DNA of 64,000 nucleotides from Mucilaginibacter sp. 44-25. Its GTDB lineage: Bacteria; Bacteroidota; Bacteroidia; Sphingobacteriales; Sphingobacteriaceae. Positions 45,889 through 53,177 of this stretch are shown in pieces. Where the stretch lies: NCBI GenBank assembly GCA_001898335.1, contig MKTS01000001.1, forward strand, positions 124,001-188,000. Reading direction: 5' to 3'. Position numbers and translations under genes: made by a program. Numbering within the stretch: the first letter of the stretch is position 1; each line of letters begins with the position of its first letter. The notes beneath the pieces are model-generated. The model was not told the origin of the DNA and ran no database searches. It saw only the letters and a list, made by a program, of their open reading frames with translations.

Positions 45889-46604
45889 TCTTTTAAATCA
45901 TTTAAAGTAGCTGCATGCAGGCCACATTCTTTCTTGCTTTGGTCTTCCCACCACCAGCGGCCGGCCCTGAAATCCTCTCCGGGTTGAACCGCGCGGGTGC
46001 AGGGCTGACAGCCTATGCTTGGGAAACCCCTATCATGCAATGTATTGTATGGTATATTGTATTGTTTGATGTAAGCTTTCACATCATCTAATGTCCATGA
46101 GAAAATAGGGTGGAACTTGATGAGCTGGTTACCCTCGTCCCATTCCACATTGCTCATTTCTTCACGGTTGGGTGATTGCTCGGCACGTATGCCGGTTATC
46201 CAGCACTGATTCCCTTTTAAGGCGCGATGAAGCGGCTGTATCTTCCTGATACCACAGCATTCCTTACGGTTAGCTACAGATTCATAAAAACTGCTTGGGC
46301 CTTTGGCATTTACCATCGCTTCCAGTCTATTGTTATCGGGGTAATAGGCATAAATGGGCTGGTTGTACATTTGCATGGTACGGTTCCACACATAGTAGGT
46401 TTCCGGAAATAAACGGCCGGTTTCCAGTGTGAAAACCTTAATGGGGATGTTATTGGTGAATATCATGTGCGATATCACCTGATCTTCCCAGCCAAAACTG
46501 GTTGAGAAAACGATCTCTCCCGGAAACAGTGCGGCCAAAGCCTGCAACGCCGCCACAGGGGCTTTATCTTTTACCAGTTGCGATATGTAAGAAGTATCTG
46601 CCAC
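45885..46604 (-). CDS. cysH: Adenylylsulfate (APS) reductase, 4Fe-4S type
   Basis: A 239-residue CysH-family reductase. FSTSFGWEDQVISHMIF is the substrate PP-loop region. Four cysteines, KECCGIRK and GCQPCTRAV, form the CC...CxxC set that holds a 4Fe-4S cluster in assimilatory APS reductases and is absent from PAPS reductases. The catalytic cysteine is in KKECGLH at the C-terminus. It should therefore reduce APS directly to sulfite, using thioredoxin, in agreement with the absence of an APS kinase in this operon. It lies 1 nt after the fusion gene and overlaps cysD. Confidence 0.94.
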   Translation of the reverse strand: MADTSYISQLVKDKAPVAALQALAALFPGEIVFSTSFGWEDQVISHMIFTNNIPIKVFTLETGRLFPETYYVWNRTMQMYNQPIYAYYPDNNRLEAMVNAKGPSSFYESVANRKECCGIRKIQPLHRALKGNQCWITGIRAEQSPNREEMSNVEWDEGNQLIKFHPIFSWTLDDVKAYIKQYNIPYNTLHDRGFPSIGCQPCTRAVQPGEDFRAGRWWWEDQSKKECGLHAATLNDLKE

Positions 46605-46605
46605 T

Positions 46606-48117
46606 TTAAAATGTCTTCAATAAAAAATTAACAATACTGCGGATGCTGATTGCAACCACTATAACAGCAACGGCCATCATTATAGCTTTTGCCGATATTT
46701 TGTTTGAGATCTTGGCCGCTACCGGTGAGGCTAACGCGCTGCCAATAACGAGCCCCGCAACGGCATCCCAATGCGTGCTTTTAAGCATGGTGATAAACGT
46801 TAAAGAACCCATCAACGCTATAAAAAAACGCGACAACTTTACCGTACCTAAAGAGAAACGCGGGTGACGACCTCCGGCTATTAAGGTGGATAACACGATG
46901 GAGCCCCAGCCGCCGCCGCCAACAGCATCAATAAAGCCACCACCCAAACCCAAAAGCGATATACGTTTGATCTTTCCCTCAGTACGCTTCTTTTTAAGGC
47001 TCAAAGCTTTTTTAAATATGACGATGCCTAATACCAGTGTATAAACTGATACTGCAGGTTTGGTATACATAGCGTAATGCTCTAATGACGATAGCAGGTA
47101 AGCGCCGGTTACCGCGCCAATAATGCCCGGAAGCAATAAGAGCTTAAACAACTTCCAGTTTACATTTCCCATACGGTAGTGCATCCAGCCGGCAATGCCA
47201 TTGCTCATGATCTCGGATAAGTGAACACCCATACTTGCCGAAGCGGGAGGGACACCCATTGATAATGAAAATGTGGTTGAGGTAACACCGTACGACATGC
47301 CGATGGCGCCGTCTATCAGCGCGAAAACGAAACCGGCACCCAAAAAGTAGTAAAACATGGGAGAGATATTCTCCACATAGGCCTTAAATTCCGGGTCTTT
47401 AAACCAAACCGCTGCTATGGTGATCAGGAGGAATAATACAAACGTGGCCCATACGATCAATTTTAGCCTCGCATTACTCGGGGCTTTTTTTGGGCCGAGT
47501 AGCACCGCAGTAACTCGGTTAAGCTCTTTAACCTTGTGAGTAAAATCGCCGCTAAGGTTATTTCGAATATCCTGCATTTGTTGCAAGGTAGTATCCAGTT
47601 CATCAGGCAAGGCCTCGGTTAAAACTTCGCGCAGGCGCTTGGCAATAGTTGGCGATTTTCCGTTGGTTGATATGGCCAGTTTTAAATCACCTTTTTGAAC
47701 GATGGAGCCTAAATAGAAATCGCACAGTTCGGGCTTATCGGCAACGTTGATAAGCAATTTACGATCATGTGCCGATTGGCGAACGTACCTGTTCAGGTCG
47801 CTGTCATCGGTAGCGGCTATCACTATATCGGCAGTGTCCAGATCGGCTTCCTCAAAAGCTTTTTTAATTATTTTGACATTGGGGTGCTGCGCCACCAGGT
47901 CTATCACCTGCGGCAGCACTTCTTTAGCAACTATAGTAACAGCAGCAACCGGGCAGTTAAGCAGCAGGGCGGTAAGCTTTTCAAGGCCCACCTTTCCGGC
48001 GCCGACCAGCACGGTATGCAAGTGCTCCAACTTCAAAAACACCGGGAACAACTGGTTTCCCTGCGGCTTTTGATGCGGGCGCGCTGCTAATTGATTATCC
48101 TGCGGTAACAACGTCAT
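46606..48117 (-). CDS. Fusion of siroheme synthase N-domain (precorrin-2 dehydrogenase) with TauE/SafE transporter
   Basis: A 503-residue two-part protein. Residues about 22-205 match CysG N-terminal / Met8p precorrin-2 dehydrogenase: Rossmann motif VLVGAGKVGLEKLTALL, DIVIAATDDSDLNRYV, INVADKPELCDFYLGSIVQKGDL and STNGKSPTIAKRLRE. From about 217 to the end are eight to nine membrane helices of the TauE/SafE (TSUP) family: YFLGAGFVFALIDGAIGMSYG, GVHLSEIMSNGIAGW and GGGFIDAVGGGGWGSI. TSUP proteins move sulfite, sulfonates or sulfate. One polypeptide thus joins siroheme cofactor synthesis to sulfur-anion transport. The 5' end overlaps cobA by 23 nt and cysH follows after 1 nt. Confidence 0.92.
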   Translation of the reverse strand: MTLLPQDNQLAARPHQKPQGNQLFPVFLKLEHLHTVLVGAGKVGLEKLTALLLNCPVAAVTIVAKEVLPQVIDLVAQHPNVKIIKKAFEEADLDTADIVIAATDDSDLNRYVRQSAHDRKLLINVADKPELCDFYLGSIVQKGDLKLAISTNGKSPTIAKRLREVLTEALPDELDTTLQQMQDIRNNLSGDFTHKVKELNRVTAVLLGPKKAPSNARLKLIVWATFVLFLLITIAAVWFKDPEFKAYVENISPMFYYFLGAGFVFALIDGAIGMSYGVTSTTFSLSMGVPPASASMGVHLSEIMSNGIAGWMHYRMGNVNWKLFKLLLLPGIIGAVTGAYLLSSLEHYAMYTKPAVSVYTLVLGIVIFKKALSLKKKRTEGKIKRISLLGLGGGFIDAVGGGGWGSIVLSTLIAGGRHPRFSLGTVKLSRFFIALMGSLTFITMLKSTHWDAVAGLVIGSALASPVAAKISNKISAKAIMMAVAVIVVAISIRSIVNFLLKTF

Positions 48118-48880
48118 GAACTTCTTTAACCAATTTATATTGAGGATGCAAAGCCACTACTTCGCCAAATATGATAAGCGCAGGCGAGGCAATACCTTTT
48201 TCGGCTACCAAAGCGGCGATTGTATCTACTGTACCTACAGCAACCTTTTCATCAGCTGTGGTGCCGCTTTGTATGACGGCTGCTGGCAGGTTTGCTTTAC
48301 CTTCCGCTTTAAATAATTCTGCTATCTCTCTTAATTTATGCAAGCCCATCAGTACAACTACCGTTGCATTGTTTTTTGCCGCCTGGTACAGACCAGCAGA
48401 AATTTGTCCTGCGGTTGTAGTGCCTGTTATCACCCAGAAACTTTCGCTTAAGCCGCGATGAGTAACCGGTATGCCTTGCAAGCCCGGTACGCCAATAGAA
48501 CTTGAAATACCAGGCACCACCTGCGTTGGTATATTATGCTCAGTGGCAAATTCCAATTCCTCATGCCCACGACCGAACACGAAAGGATCGCCGCCTTTAA
48601 GGCGTACCACGTGGCCGTAGTTTATGGCATAATCAACCATTAACCGGTTGATGTTGTCCTGAGAAAAAGTATGATCGCCCGAGCGTTTACCCACGTAAAC
48701 CTTTACAGAAGTAGTTGGCGCAAGCTCCAACATTTCTTCGTTCACCAATGCATCGTACAAAACCACATCCGCTGTTTGCAGCGCTTTGATGCCCTTAAGC
48801 GTTATCAGTTCGGCATCGCCGGGGCCTGCGCCAACAAGCGTAATACGTGGTTCTTTTATATGGTTATTATTTGATATCAT
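48095..48880 (-). CDS. cobA: Uroporphyrinogen-III C-methyltransferase
   Basis: A 261-residue SAM-dependent methyltransferase making precorrin-2, the first step toward siroheme. Signatures are ITLVGAGPGDAELITLKGIKAL (in parts VGAGPGDAELIT), VLYDALVN, VRLKGGDPFVFGRGHEE, VVPGISSSIGVPGLQGIPVTHRG and VVVLMGLHKLREIAE. Product then passes to the dehydrogenase domain of the next gene. Siroheme is the cofactor of the sulfite reductase encoded just upstream, whose stop overlaps this start by 4 nt. Confidence 0.96.
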   Translation of the reverse strand: MISNNNHIKEPRITLVGAGPGDAELITLKGIKALQTADVVLYDALVNEEMLELAPTTSVKVYVGKRSGDHTFSQDNINRLMVDYAINYGHVVRLKGGDPFVFGRGHEELEFATEHNIPTQVVPGISSSIGVPGLQGIPVTHRGLSESFWVITGTTTAGQISAGLYQAAKNNATVVVLMGLHKLREIAELFKAEGKANLPAAVIQSGTTADEKVAVGTVDTIAALVAEKGIASPALIIFGEVVALHPQYKLVKEVHDVVTAG

Positions 48881-50970
48881 GATGGTAATAAAGCCTCTCT
48901 TTTGGTTTTAACTGCTTCTAAAAATTCGGTTGCCTGTGCTTTATAAGTGGTGGCAAATGCTTCAGAAGGTTCATTTTTGTTGATCTGCAGCACCAACTCA
49001 TTAAAAGTTGTAGCTAATGGCAGTTCGCCTGTTTCTACATAGTTGGCATCAAACTCTTTGATAATACCAGCCTGTGTGCTGGTGTTAATGCCTTTATCGA
49101 GCAATAATGCTTTTGCCGAGCTGATGAAAGTGTTATATGAGTGATAAATGGCATCGGCCCATAAACCTTTTGCGTAAGCACCGTTTGCCCAGCCTAATTT
49201 TTCATCCGCTTCGTACAGTAAAGTTGCAACCAGATCGATGATCACTCCGGCACATTCGCCTACGCCTATGGCTGTTGCAAAAGTTTCCTGGTGTCCCCAG
49301 TCAACAAATTCATCATCGGTGAGTGTAGTAAGGTCGGCCAGTGGTTTCAGCAGTCGATAGAAGTAGTCTTTGCCTTGTCTATCGTAATAAGCGTGATATG
49401 TTTCGCCTTCTATTGATTGTGCTTTGTAGTCATCTAACAAAGTCCGTAAAACATCGGTAGCACGTTTTGATGGTACTTTTATTACACGCTCGGCAGCACG
49501 ACCCAAACCGTCGCCAACCGTTCCGCCTCCCAGCATTACCTGTACTGATGGTAATACACGCGCGCCCGCCTTTAAAGAACTGCCGTGGAAACCGATGTGC
49601 GCCAAACCGTGCTGGCCGCAGCTGTTCATACAGCCGCTTATTTTGATCTTGATCTCACGATTGTAGATAAAATCTTCGTACTCGTTAAAAATCACATCCT
49701 CCAGCACTTTGGCCATGGTCATGCTATTGCTAATGCCCAAATTGCAGGTGTCGGTACCGGGGCAGGTGGTTACGTCAGCAACGCTATCAAAGCCGGGGGC
49801 AGCCATATCTAAAGCGTGCAAGCCTGCATACAAAGCTTCCAAATTTTCCTTGCGGACGAACTTCAACAGCAATCCCTGATTTTGGGTAATACGTATCTCA
49901 TCCGCTACATAAGCTTTTACTGCTTCGACAAACTTGCGCGCTTCGGGTGTATGAATATCGCCCACAGGTACTTTTACGTACACGCTGTAAAAGCCTTTTT
50001 GCTTTTGCTCAAATACGTTGGTTGCCAGCCATTGTTCATAACGCAACGGGTTATCGATCTGAACCGGCTGAGTAGAAATGGCGTCCGGAATGGCAGGTTG
50101 AGGCACTGCACCACGATTGATAGGGTAGCTTTTAACCTTTAAAGCCAGGTGTTCTTCTTTAGCCAGACGAAGCACTTCGTCCAATCCCAGTTTTTGAACA
50201 AGGTATTTTAAACGCGCTTTGTTACGGTTGTTGCGCTCGCCATAACGGTCAAAAACGCGGATGATGGCTTCTATATAAGGTATCAGCTGATCTTCAGGTA
50301 AAAACTCCTCAACAATGCTGGCCAGCAAAGGCTGCGCGCCAAGGCCGCCGCCAAGGTTTACCTTGAACCCGCGCTCTCCTTTTTCATTCAGTTTGGGTAT
50401 AAAACCCAAATCATGAATGTAAGAGAAAGCCGTATCGGCATCACTTGATGAGAATGAGATCTTGAACTTGCGGCCCATTTCCTGGCAGATGGGGTTGCGC
50501 AAAAAATATTCAAAGGTAGCCTGTGCATAAGGCGAAACATCAAACGGCTCCTGCGGATCAATACCCGCATTAGGCGATGAAGTAACGTTACGGACGGTAT
50601 TGCCGCAGGCTTCGCGTAGGGTAATATCATCCTTTTCCAGTTCGGCCCATAGTTGAGGGGTACGGTCGAGGCTTACATAATGGATCTGGATATCCTGGCG
50701 GGTGGTCAGGTGCAGGTTACCGCTGCCGTACTCGTCGGCTATGTTGGCGATCTTAAGTAGTTGCTTAAAGGTTACCTTCCCAAACGGCAGCTTAATGCGC
50801 ACCATTTGTACGCCGGGCTGACGCTGGCCGTAAACGCCACGGGCCAAACGCAGACTGCGAAATTTCTCATCATGGATCTTGCCTTCGCGAAACGCGCGGA
50901 TCTTACGCTCCAGGTCAATAATATCCTGCTCAACTATAGGGTTCTCCAGTTCTGTCCTGAAGCTTTGCAT
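48877..50970 (-). CDS. Siroheme sulfite reductase with C-terminal HEPN-like extension
   Basis: A 697-residue ferredoxin-type sulfite/nitrite reductase. The two ferredoxin-like/parachute repeats begin VRIKLPFGKVTFKQL and YVKVPVGDIHTPE. The 4Fe-4S/siroheme ligands are Cys in TTCPGTDTCNLGIS and SGCMNSCGQHG. NLHLTTRQDIQIHYV binds siroheme. Context with cobA and cysHDN makes sulfite, not nitrite, the likely substrate, reduced by six electrons to sulfide. Residues from about 560 onward are an extra all-helical domain (GVGECAGVIIDLVATLLYEA, AIYHSYNTFISSAKALLLDK) resembling HEPN; its role is unknown. First structural gene of the operon, directly behind the attenuator. Confidence 0.92.
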   Translation of the reverse strand: MQSFRTELENPIVEQDIIDLERKIRAFREGKIHDEKFRSLRLARGVYGQRQPGVQMVRIKLPFGKVTFKQLLKIANIADEYGSGNLHLTTRQDIQIHYVSLDRTPQLWAELEKDDITLREACGNTVRNVTSSPNAGIDPQEPFDVSPYAQATFEYFLRNPICQEMGRKFKISFSSSDADTAFSYIHDLGFIPKLNEKGERGFKVNLGGGLGAQPLLASIVEEFLPEDQLIPYIEAIIRVFDRYGERNNRNKARLKYLVQKLGLDEVLRLAKEEHLALKVKSYPINRGAVPQPAIPDAISTQPVQIDNPLRYEQWLATNVFEQKQKGFYSVYVKVPVGDIHTPEARKFVEAVKAYVADEIRITQNQGLLLKFVRKENLEALYAGLHALDMAAPGFDSVADVTTCPGTDTCNLGISNSMTMAKVLEDVIFNEYEDFIYNREIKIKISGCMNSCGQHGLAHIGFHGSSLKAGARVLPSVQVMLGGGTVGDGLGRAAERVIKVPSKRATDVLRTLLDDYKAQSIEGETYHAYYDRQGKDYFYRLLKPLADLTTLTDDEFVDWGHQETFATAIGVGECAGVIIDLVATLLYEADEKLGWANGAYAKGLWADAIYHSYNTFISSAKALLLDKGINTSTQAGIIKEFDANYVETGELPLATTFNELVLQINKNEPSEAFATTYKAQATEFLEAVKTKREALLPS

Positions 50971-50996
50971 ATCGGTACGTGTTTAGTTTTCTCATA

Positions 50997-51029
50997 TAAA
51001 AAAGCCCCTTCTGCAATGGCTGAAGAGGC
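50997..51029 (-). terminator. Intrinsic terminator/attenuator ahead of the sulfate operon
   Basis: On the minus strand GCCTCTTC (51029-51022), a 10-nt loop, GAAGGGGC (51011-51004) and TTTTTT. It lies after the leader ORF stop and 26 nt before the sulfite-reductase ATG, so it must be read through for the operon to be expressed. Its loop and 5' arm contain CAGCC (51022-51018), which can instead pair with GGCTG at the end of the leader ORF (51058-51054). Confidence 0.78.
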
Positions 51030-51050
51030 GAATATTCTTTATTTACACAT

Positions 51051-51125
51051 TTACAGCCGCGATGTATTTATCCGCATACAGCAGAAAATCAGGTTGTTGT
51101 GAGTTGTTACGAATATTGTTGTCAT
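51051..51125 (-). CDS. Cys-Cys-Met leader peptide of the sulfate-assimilation operon
   Basis: A 24-codon ORF, ATG at 51123-51125, TAA at 51051-51053, starting MTTIFVTTH and containing LIFCCMRIN (TGC TGT ATG at 51083-51075). It lies between a TATATTTG promoter box and an intrinsic terminator, upstream of sulfite reductase. In the classic model, stalling at the Cys codons leaves GGCTG (51058-51054, the last two sense codons) free to pair with CAGCC in the terminator, allowing read-through. A ribosome reaching the stop codon covers GGCTG and termination follows. The ORF, terminator and complementarity are seen; the cysteine response is inferred. Confidence 0.72.
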   Translation of the reverse strand: MTTIFVTTHNNLIFCCMRINTSRL

Positions 51126-51135
51126 CTTATGGTGT

Positions 51136-51143
51136 CAAATATA
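51136..51143 (-). promoter_or_regulatory. -7 promoter box of the sulfate operon
   Basis: TATATTTG matches TAnnTTTG; an imperfect TTTC lies 22 nt upstream. Transcription would start near 51131, only about 6 nt before the leader-peptide ATG, so the leader mRNA is almost leaderless. Confidence 0.65.
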
Positions 51144-51236
51144 TATATAGTATATGGAATTAGTAGAAATTAATTGAAAATTTTTTACTTCGGATTTTTA
51201 ATCACGCAAACGGGAGGGTACAAGAAAGTAAGTTTA

Positions 51237-52637
51237 TCAATTAAATATCTTACCGGGGTTTAATATACCATTAGGGTCAAATACTTGTTTAATACCTTTC
51301 CAGATAAGGAAATGGGTATTGGTGTATTTCAAGGGCATATAATCTTTTTGTACCAGGCCAATGCCGTGCTCGCCGGAGAGCGTGCCGCCTAATGAAATGG
51401 TAAGCTTGAATATTTCGGTAATGCCGTCTTTCAGTTTATTGTTCCAGTCGGCATCGCTCATGCCTGCCTTTACAATATTTACGTGCAGGTTACCATCGCC
51501 GGCATGGCCATAGCAAACAGACTCGAAGCCATATTTTGCGCCTATCTCTTTTATACCTTTTATCAGCTGCGGTAATGCCGCGCGTGGCACCACGGTATCT
51601 TCTTCTTTGTAAACCGAGTTTGATTTAACGGATACGGCCATTGTTCTGCGAATGCGCCACAGTTCCTCTTTCTGGGCTGCCGAATCAGCGAATAACACAT
51701 CAGCACAATTATGGGCTTCCAGTACGCCGTTTATCACTTCGCAATCACCAAATATCACATCCTGGTTACTGCCATCAACTTCAATCAGCAAAAAAGCACC
51801 AATGCCATCCTTTAAATCGAAGGCAATGCCATCGTGCTCAATTACCCATTCCATACCGCGGCGTTCCATAAATTCCAACGCAGACGGTATAACGCCGGCC
51901 CTGAATATAGCAGATACCGCCGCACAAGCATCCTCGTTTGTAGGGAATGAAGCCAGCATAAGTACGTCTTGGGTTGGGCGCGGAATCAATTTGGTAACTA
52001 TTTTGGTGACCACACCCAATGTACCTTCCGAGCCGATCATGAGTTGTGTAAGGTTATACCCCGATGCATATTTAAGTGTGTTGGCACCCGTCCAGATCAC
52101 ATCGCCGTTCGGTAAAACCACCTCCAGATTAAGCACATACTCGCGTATGGTGCCGTATTTTACCACGCGCGGCCCACCACTACAGTTAGCCACATTGCCA
52201 CCAATAAAGCAACTGCCCTTACTTGCAGGGTCAACCGGGTAAAGCAAGCCTTTTTCGGCAACCGCGTTCATAAACACTTCGGTGATAACACCAGGCTCCA
52301 CGGTTGCCTGCAGGTTTTGCTCGTCAATCTCAATGATGTTATTAAAGCGTTCCATTGAAATTAATAAGCCTCCTTTAACAGGCAAAGCGCCCCCGGCCAA
52401 ACCGGTACCCGCGCCACGAACGGTTACCGGTATTAAAGCCTCATTACAAATTTTTAGCAGTGCAGAGATATGTTCAACTTTTTGCGGCTTTGCTACCACT
52501 TCAGGGTAGTAAATAAGGTCCTCCGTTTCATCATGGCTATAATCTGCAACTTCCTCTTTGGTGGTTACAACAGCGCTATCGCCTACAACAGCCTCAATTC
52601 GGGAAAGTATATCTTCGGTGATCTTGTTAAAATCCAT
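51237..52637 (-). CDS. FAD-linked oxidase, GlcD/D-lactate dehydrogenase type
   Basis: A 466-residue flavoenzyme. The FAD-binding (PCMH) domain has VTVRGAGTGLAGGALPVKGG, ATVEPGVITEVF, DPASKGSCFIGGNVANCSGGPRVVKYGT (in parts) and LMIGSEGTLGVVTKI. The FAD-oxidase C-terminal domain has CYGHAGDGNLHVNIV and LSGEHGIGLVQKDYM, with metal-binding His residues. Enzymes of this type oxidise glycolate, D-lactate or D-2-hydroxyglutarate; the substrate here is not decided, and no GlcE/GlcF partner is present. It starts 6 nt after folB, forming a two-gene unit. Confidence 0.9.
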   Translation of the reverse strand: MDFNKITEDILSRIEAVVGDSAVVTTKEEVADYSHDETEDLIYYPEVVAKPQKVEHISALLKICNEALIPVTVRGAGTGLAGGALPVKGGLLISMERFNNIIEIDEQNLQATVEPGVITEVFMNAVAEKGLLYPVDPASKGSCFIGGNVANCSGGPRVVKYGTIREYVLNLEVVLPNGDVIWTGANTLKYASGYNLTQLMIGSEGTLGVVTKIVTKLIPRPTQDVLMLASFPTNEDACAAVSAIFRAGVIPSALEFMERRGMEWVIEHDGIAFDLKDGIGAFLLIEVDGSNQDVIFGDCEVINGVLEAHNCADVLFADSAAQKEELWRIRRTMAVSVKSNSVYKEEDTVVPRAALPQLIKGIKEIGAKYGFESVCYGHAGDGNLHVNIVKAGMSDADWNNKLKDGITEIFKLTISLGGTLSGEHGIGLVQKDYMPLKYTNTHFLIWKGIKQVFDPNGILNPGKIFN

Positions 52638-52643
52638 TGGTGT

Positions 52644-53000
52644 TTATTTTTTGTAACTCAAGCTGATGACCGACTGTTTTATCGGCCCATTGAACGGCGG
52701 ATTTTGTTTTTTAATAACGACCTCTGCCGCATCTATAAAACTGAATGCTGCCTTCACCCGCTCTAAAATGGCTTCGGCAACAGTTTCAATTACCTTGCGC
52801 GTATTGGCCATTTCTTCTTTAATGATGGTGTAAAGCTCTTCGTAATTAACGGTATGGTTTAAAGTATCGTCTTTAAAGGAGCCATTTTGCTCAAAACTCA
52901 CATAAACATCTAACAAAAATTTGGTGCCTGTTTTTTGTTCCTCAGGATAAAAACCGTGGTAAGCAAAAATCTCAATACCCTCTAAAGCTACTTTAATCAT
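52644..53000 (-). CDS. folB: Dihydroneopterin aldolase
   Basis: A 118-residue T-fold enzyme of folate synthesis that cleaves dihydroneopterin to 6-hydroxymethyl-dihydropterin. Signatures are VALEGIEIFAYHGFYPEEQKTG with the family Tyr/Glu, LNHTVNYEELYTIIKEEM, VIETVAEAILERV with the substrate-binding Glu, and a C-terminal VVIKKQNPPFNGPIKQSVISL containing the catalytic Lys (KKQNPP). Length is normal; it should form an octamer in the cytoplasm. It is first gene of the pair with the FAD-linked oxidase. Confidence 0.93.
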   Translation of the reverse strand: MIKVALEGIEIFAYHGFYPEEQKTGTKFLLDVYVSFEQNGSFKDDTLNHTVNYEELYTIIKEEMANTRKVIETVAEAILERVKAAFSFIDAAEVVIKKQNPPFNGPIKQSVISLSYKK

Positions 53001-53036
53001 GGCTTCAAAAATAATGGATTATGTTGAAGTTTACTT

Positions 53037-53138
53037 ACTCACTCCGCTATGCTTTGAAAAGAGCGTTAAAACTGTTTTCTTATACCCTATTTTACCGCAG
53101 CGAAGAGAGGGGTGTTCACGAAGTGCCGCGGGGTGAGT
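53037..53138. repeat. 102-bp element with short terminal inverted repeats
   Basis: ACTCACTCCGC (53037-53047) is the inverted partner, with one mismatch, of GCGGGGTGAGT (53128-53138). Internal pieces CGCTATGCTTTGAAAAGAG and CGCAGCGAAGAGAGGGG also look like diverged inverted relatives. It lies in the divergent gap between folB and the acyl-CoA dehydrogenase gene. Confidence 0.45.
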
Positions 53139-53148
53139 CCAAATTTCC

Positions 53149-53156
53149 TATATTTG
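53149..53156 (+). promoter_or_regulatory. -7 promoter box of the acyl-CoA dehydrogenase gene
   Basis: TATATTTG, 21 nt before the ATG at 53178, matches TAnnTTTG and supports that start over the upstream in-frame ATG at 53112. Confidence 0.6.
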
Positions 53157-53177
53157 GATAACCAATTATCTACTGCC

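Noticed and set aside
48877-50970. Assimilatory nitrite reductase
   Set aside because: Family motifs cannot separate the two, but co-transcription with cobA and cysHDN and absence of nitrate genes favour sulfite reductase.
50971-51236. SAM or other known riboswitch upstream of sulfite reductase
   Set aside because: The predicted transcript leader is short and is mostly filled by the leader ORF; no four-way junction or SAM-I core motifs were seen.
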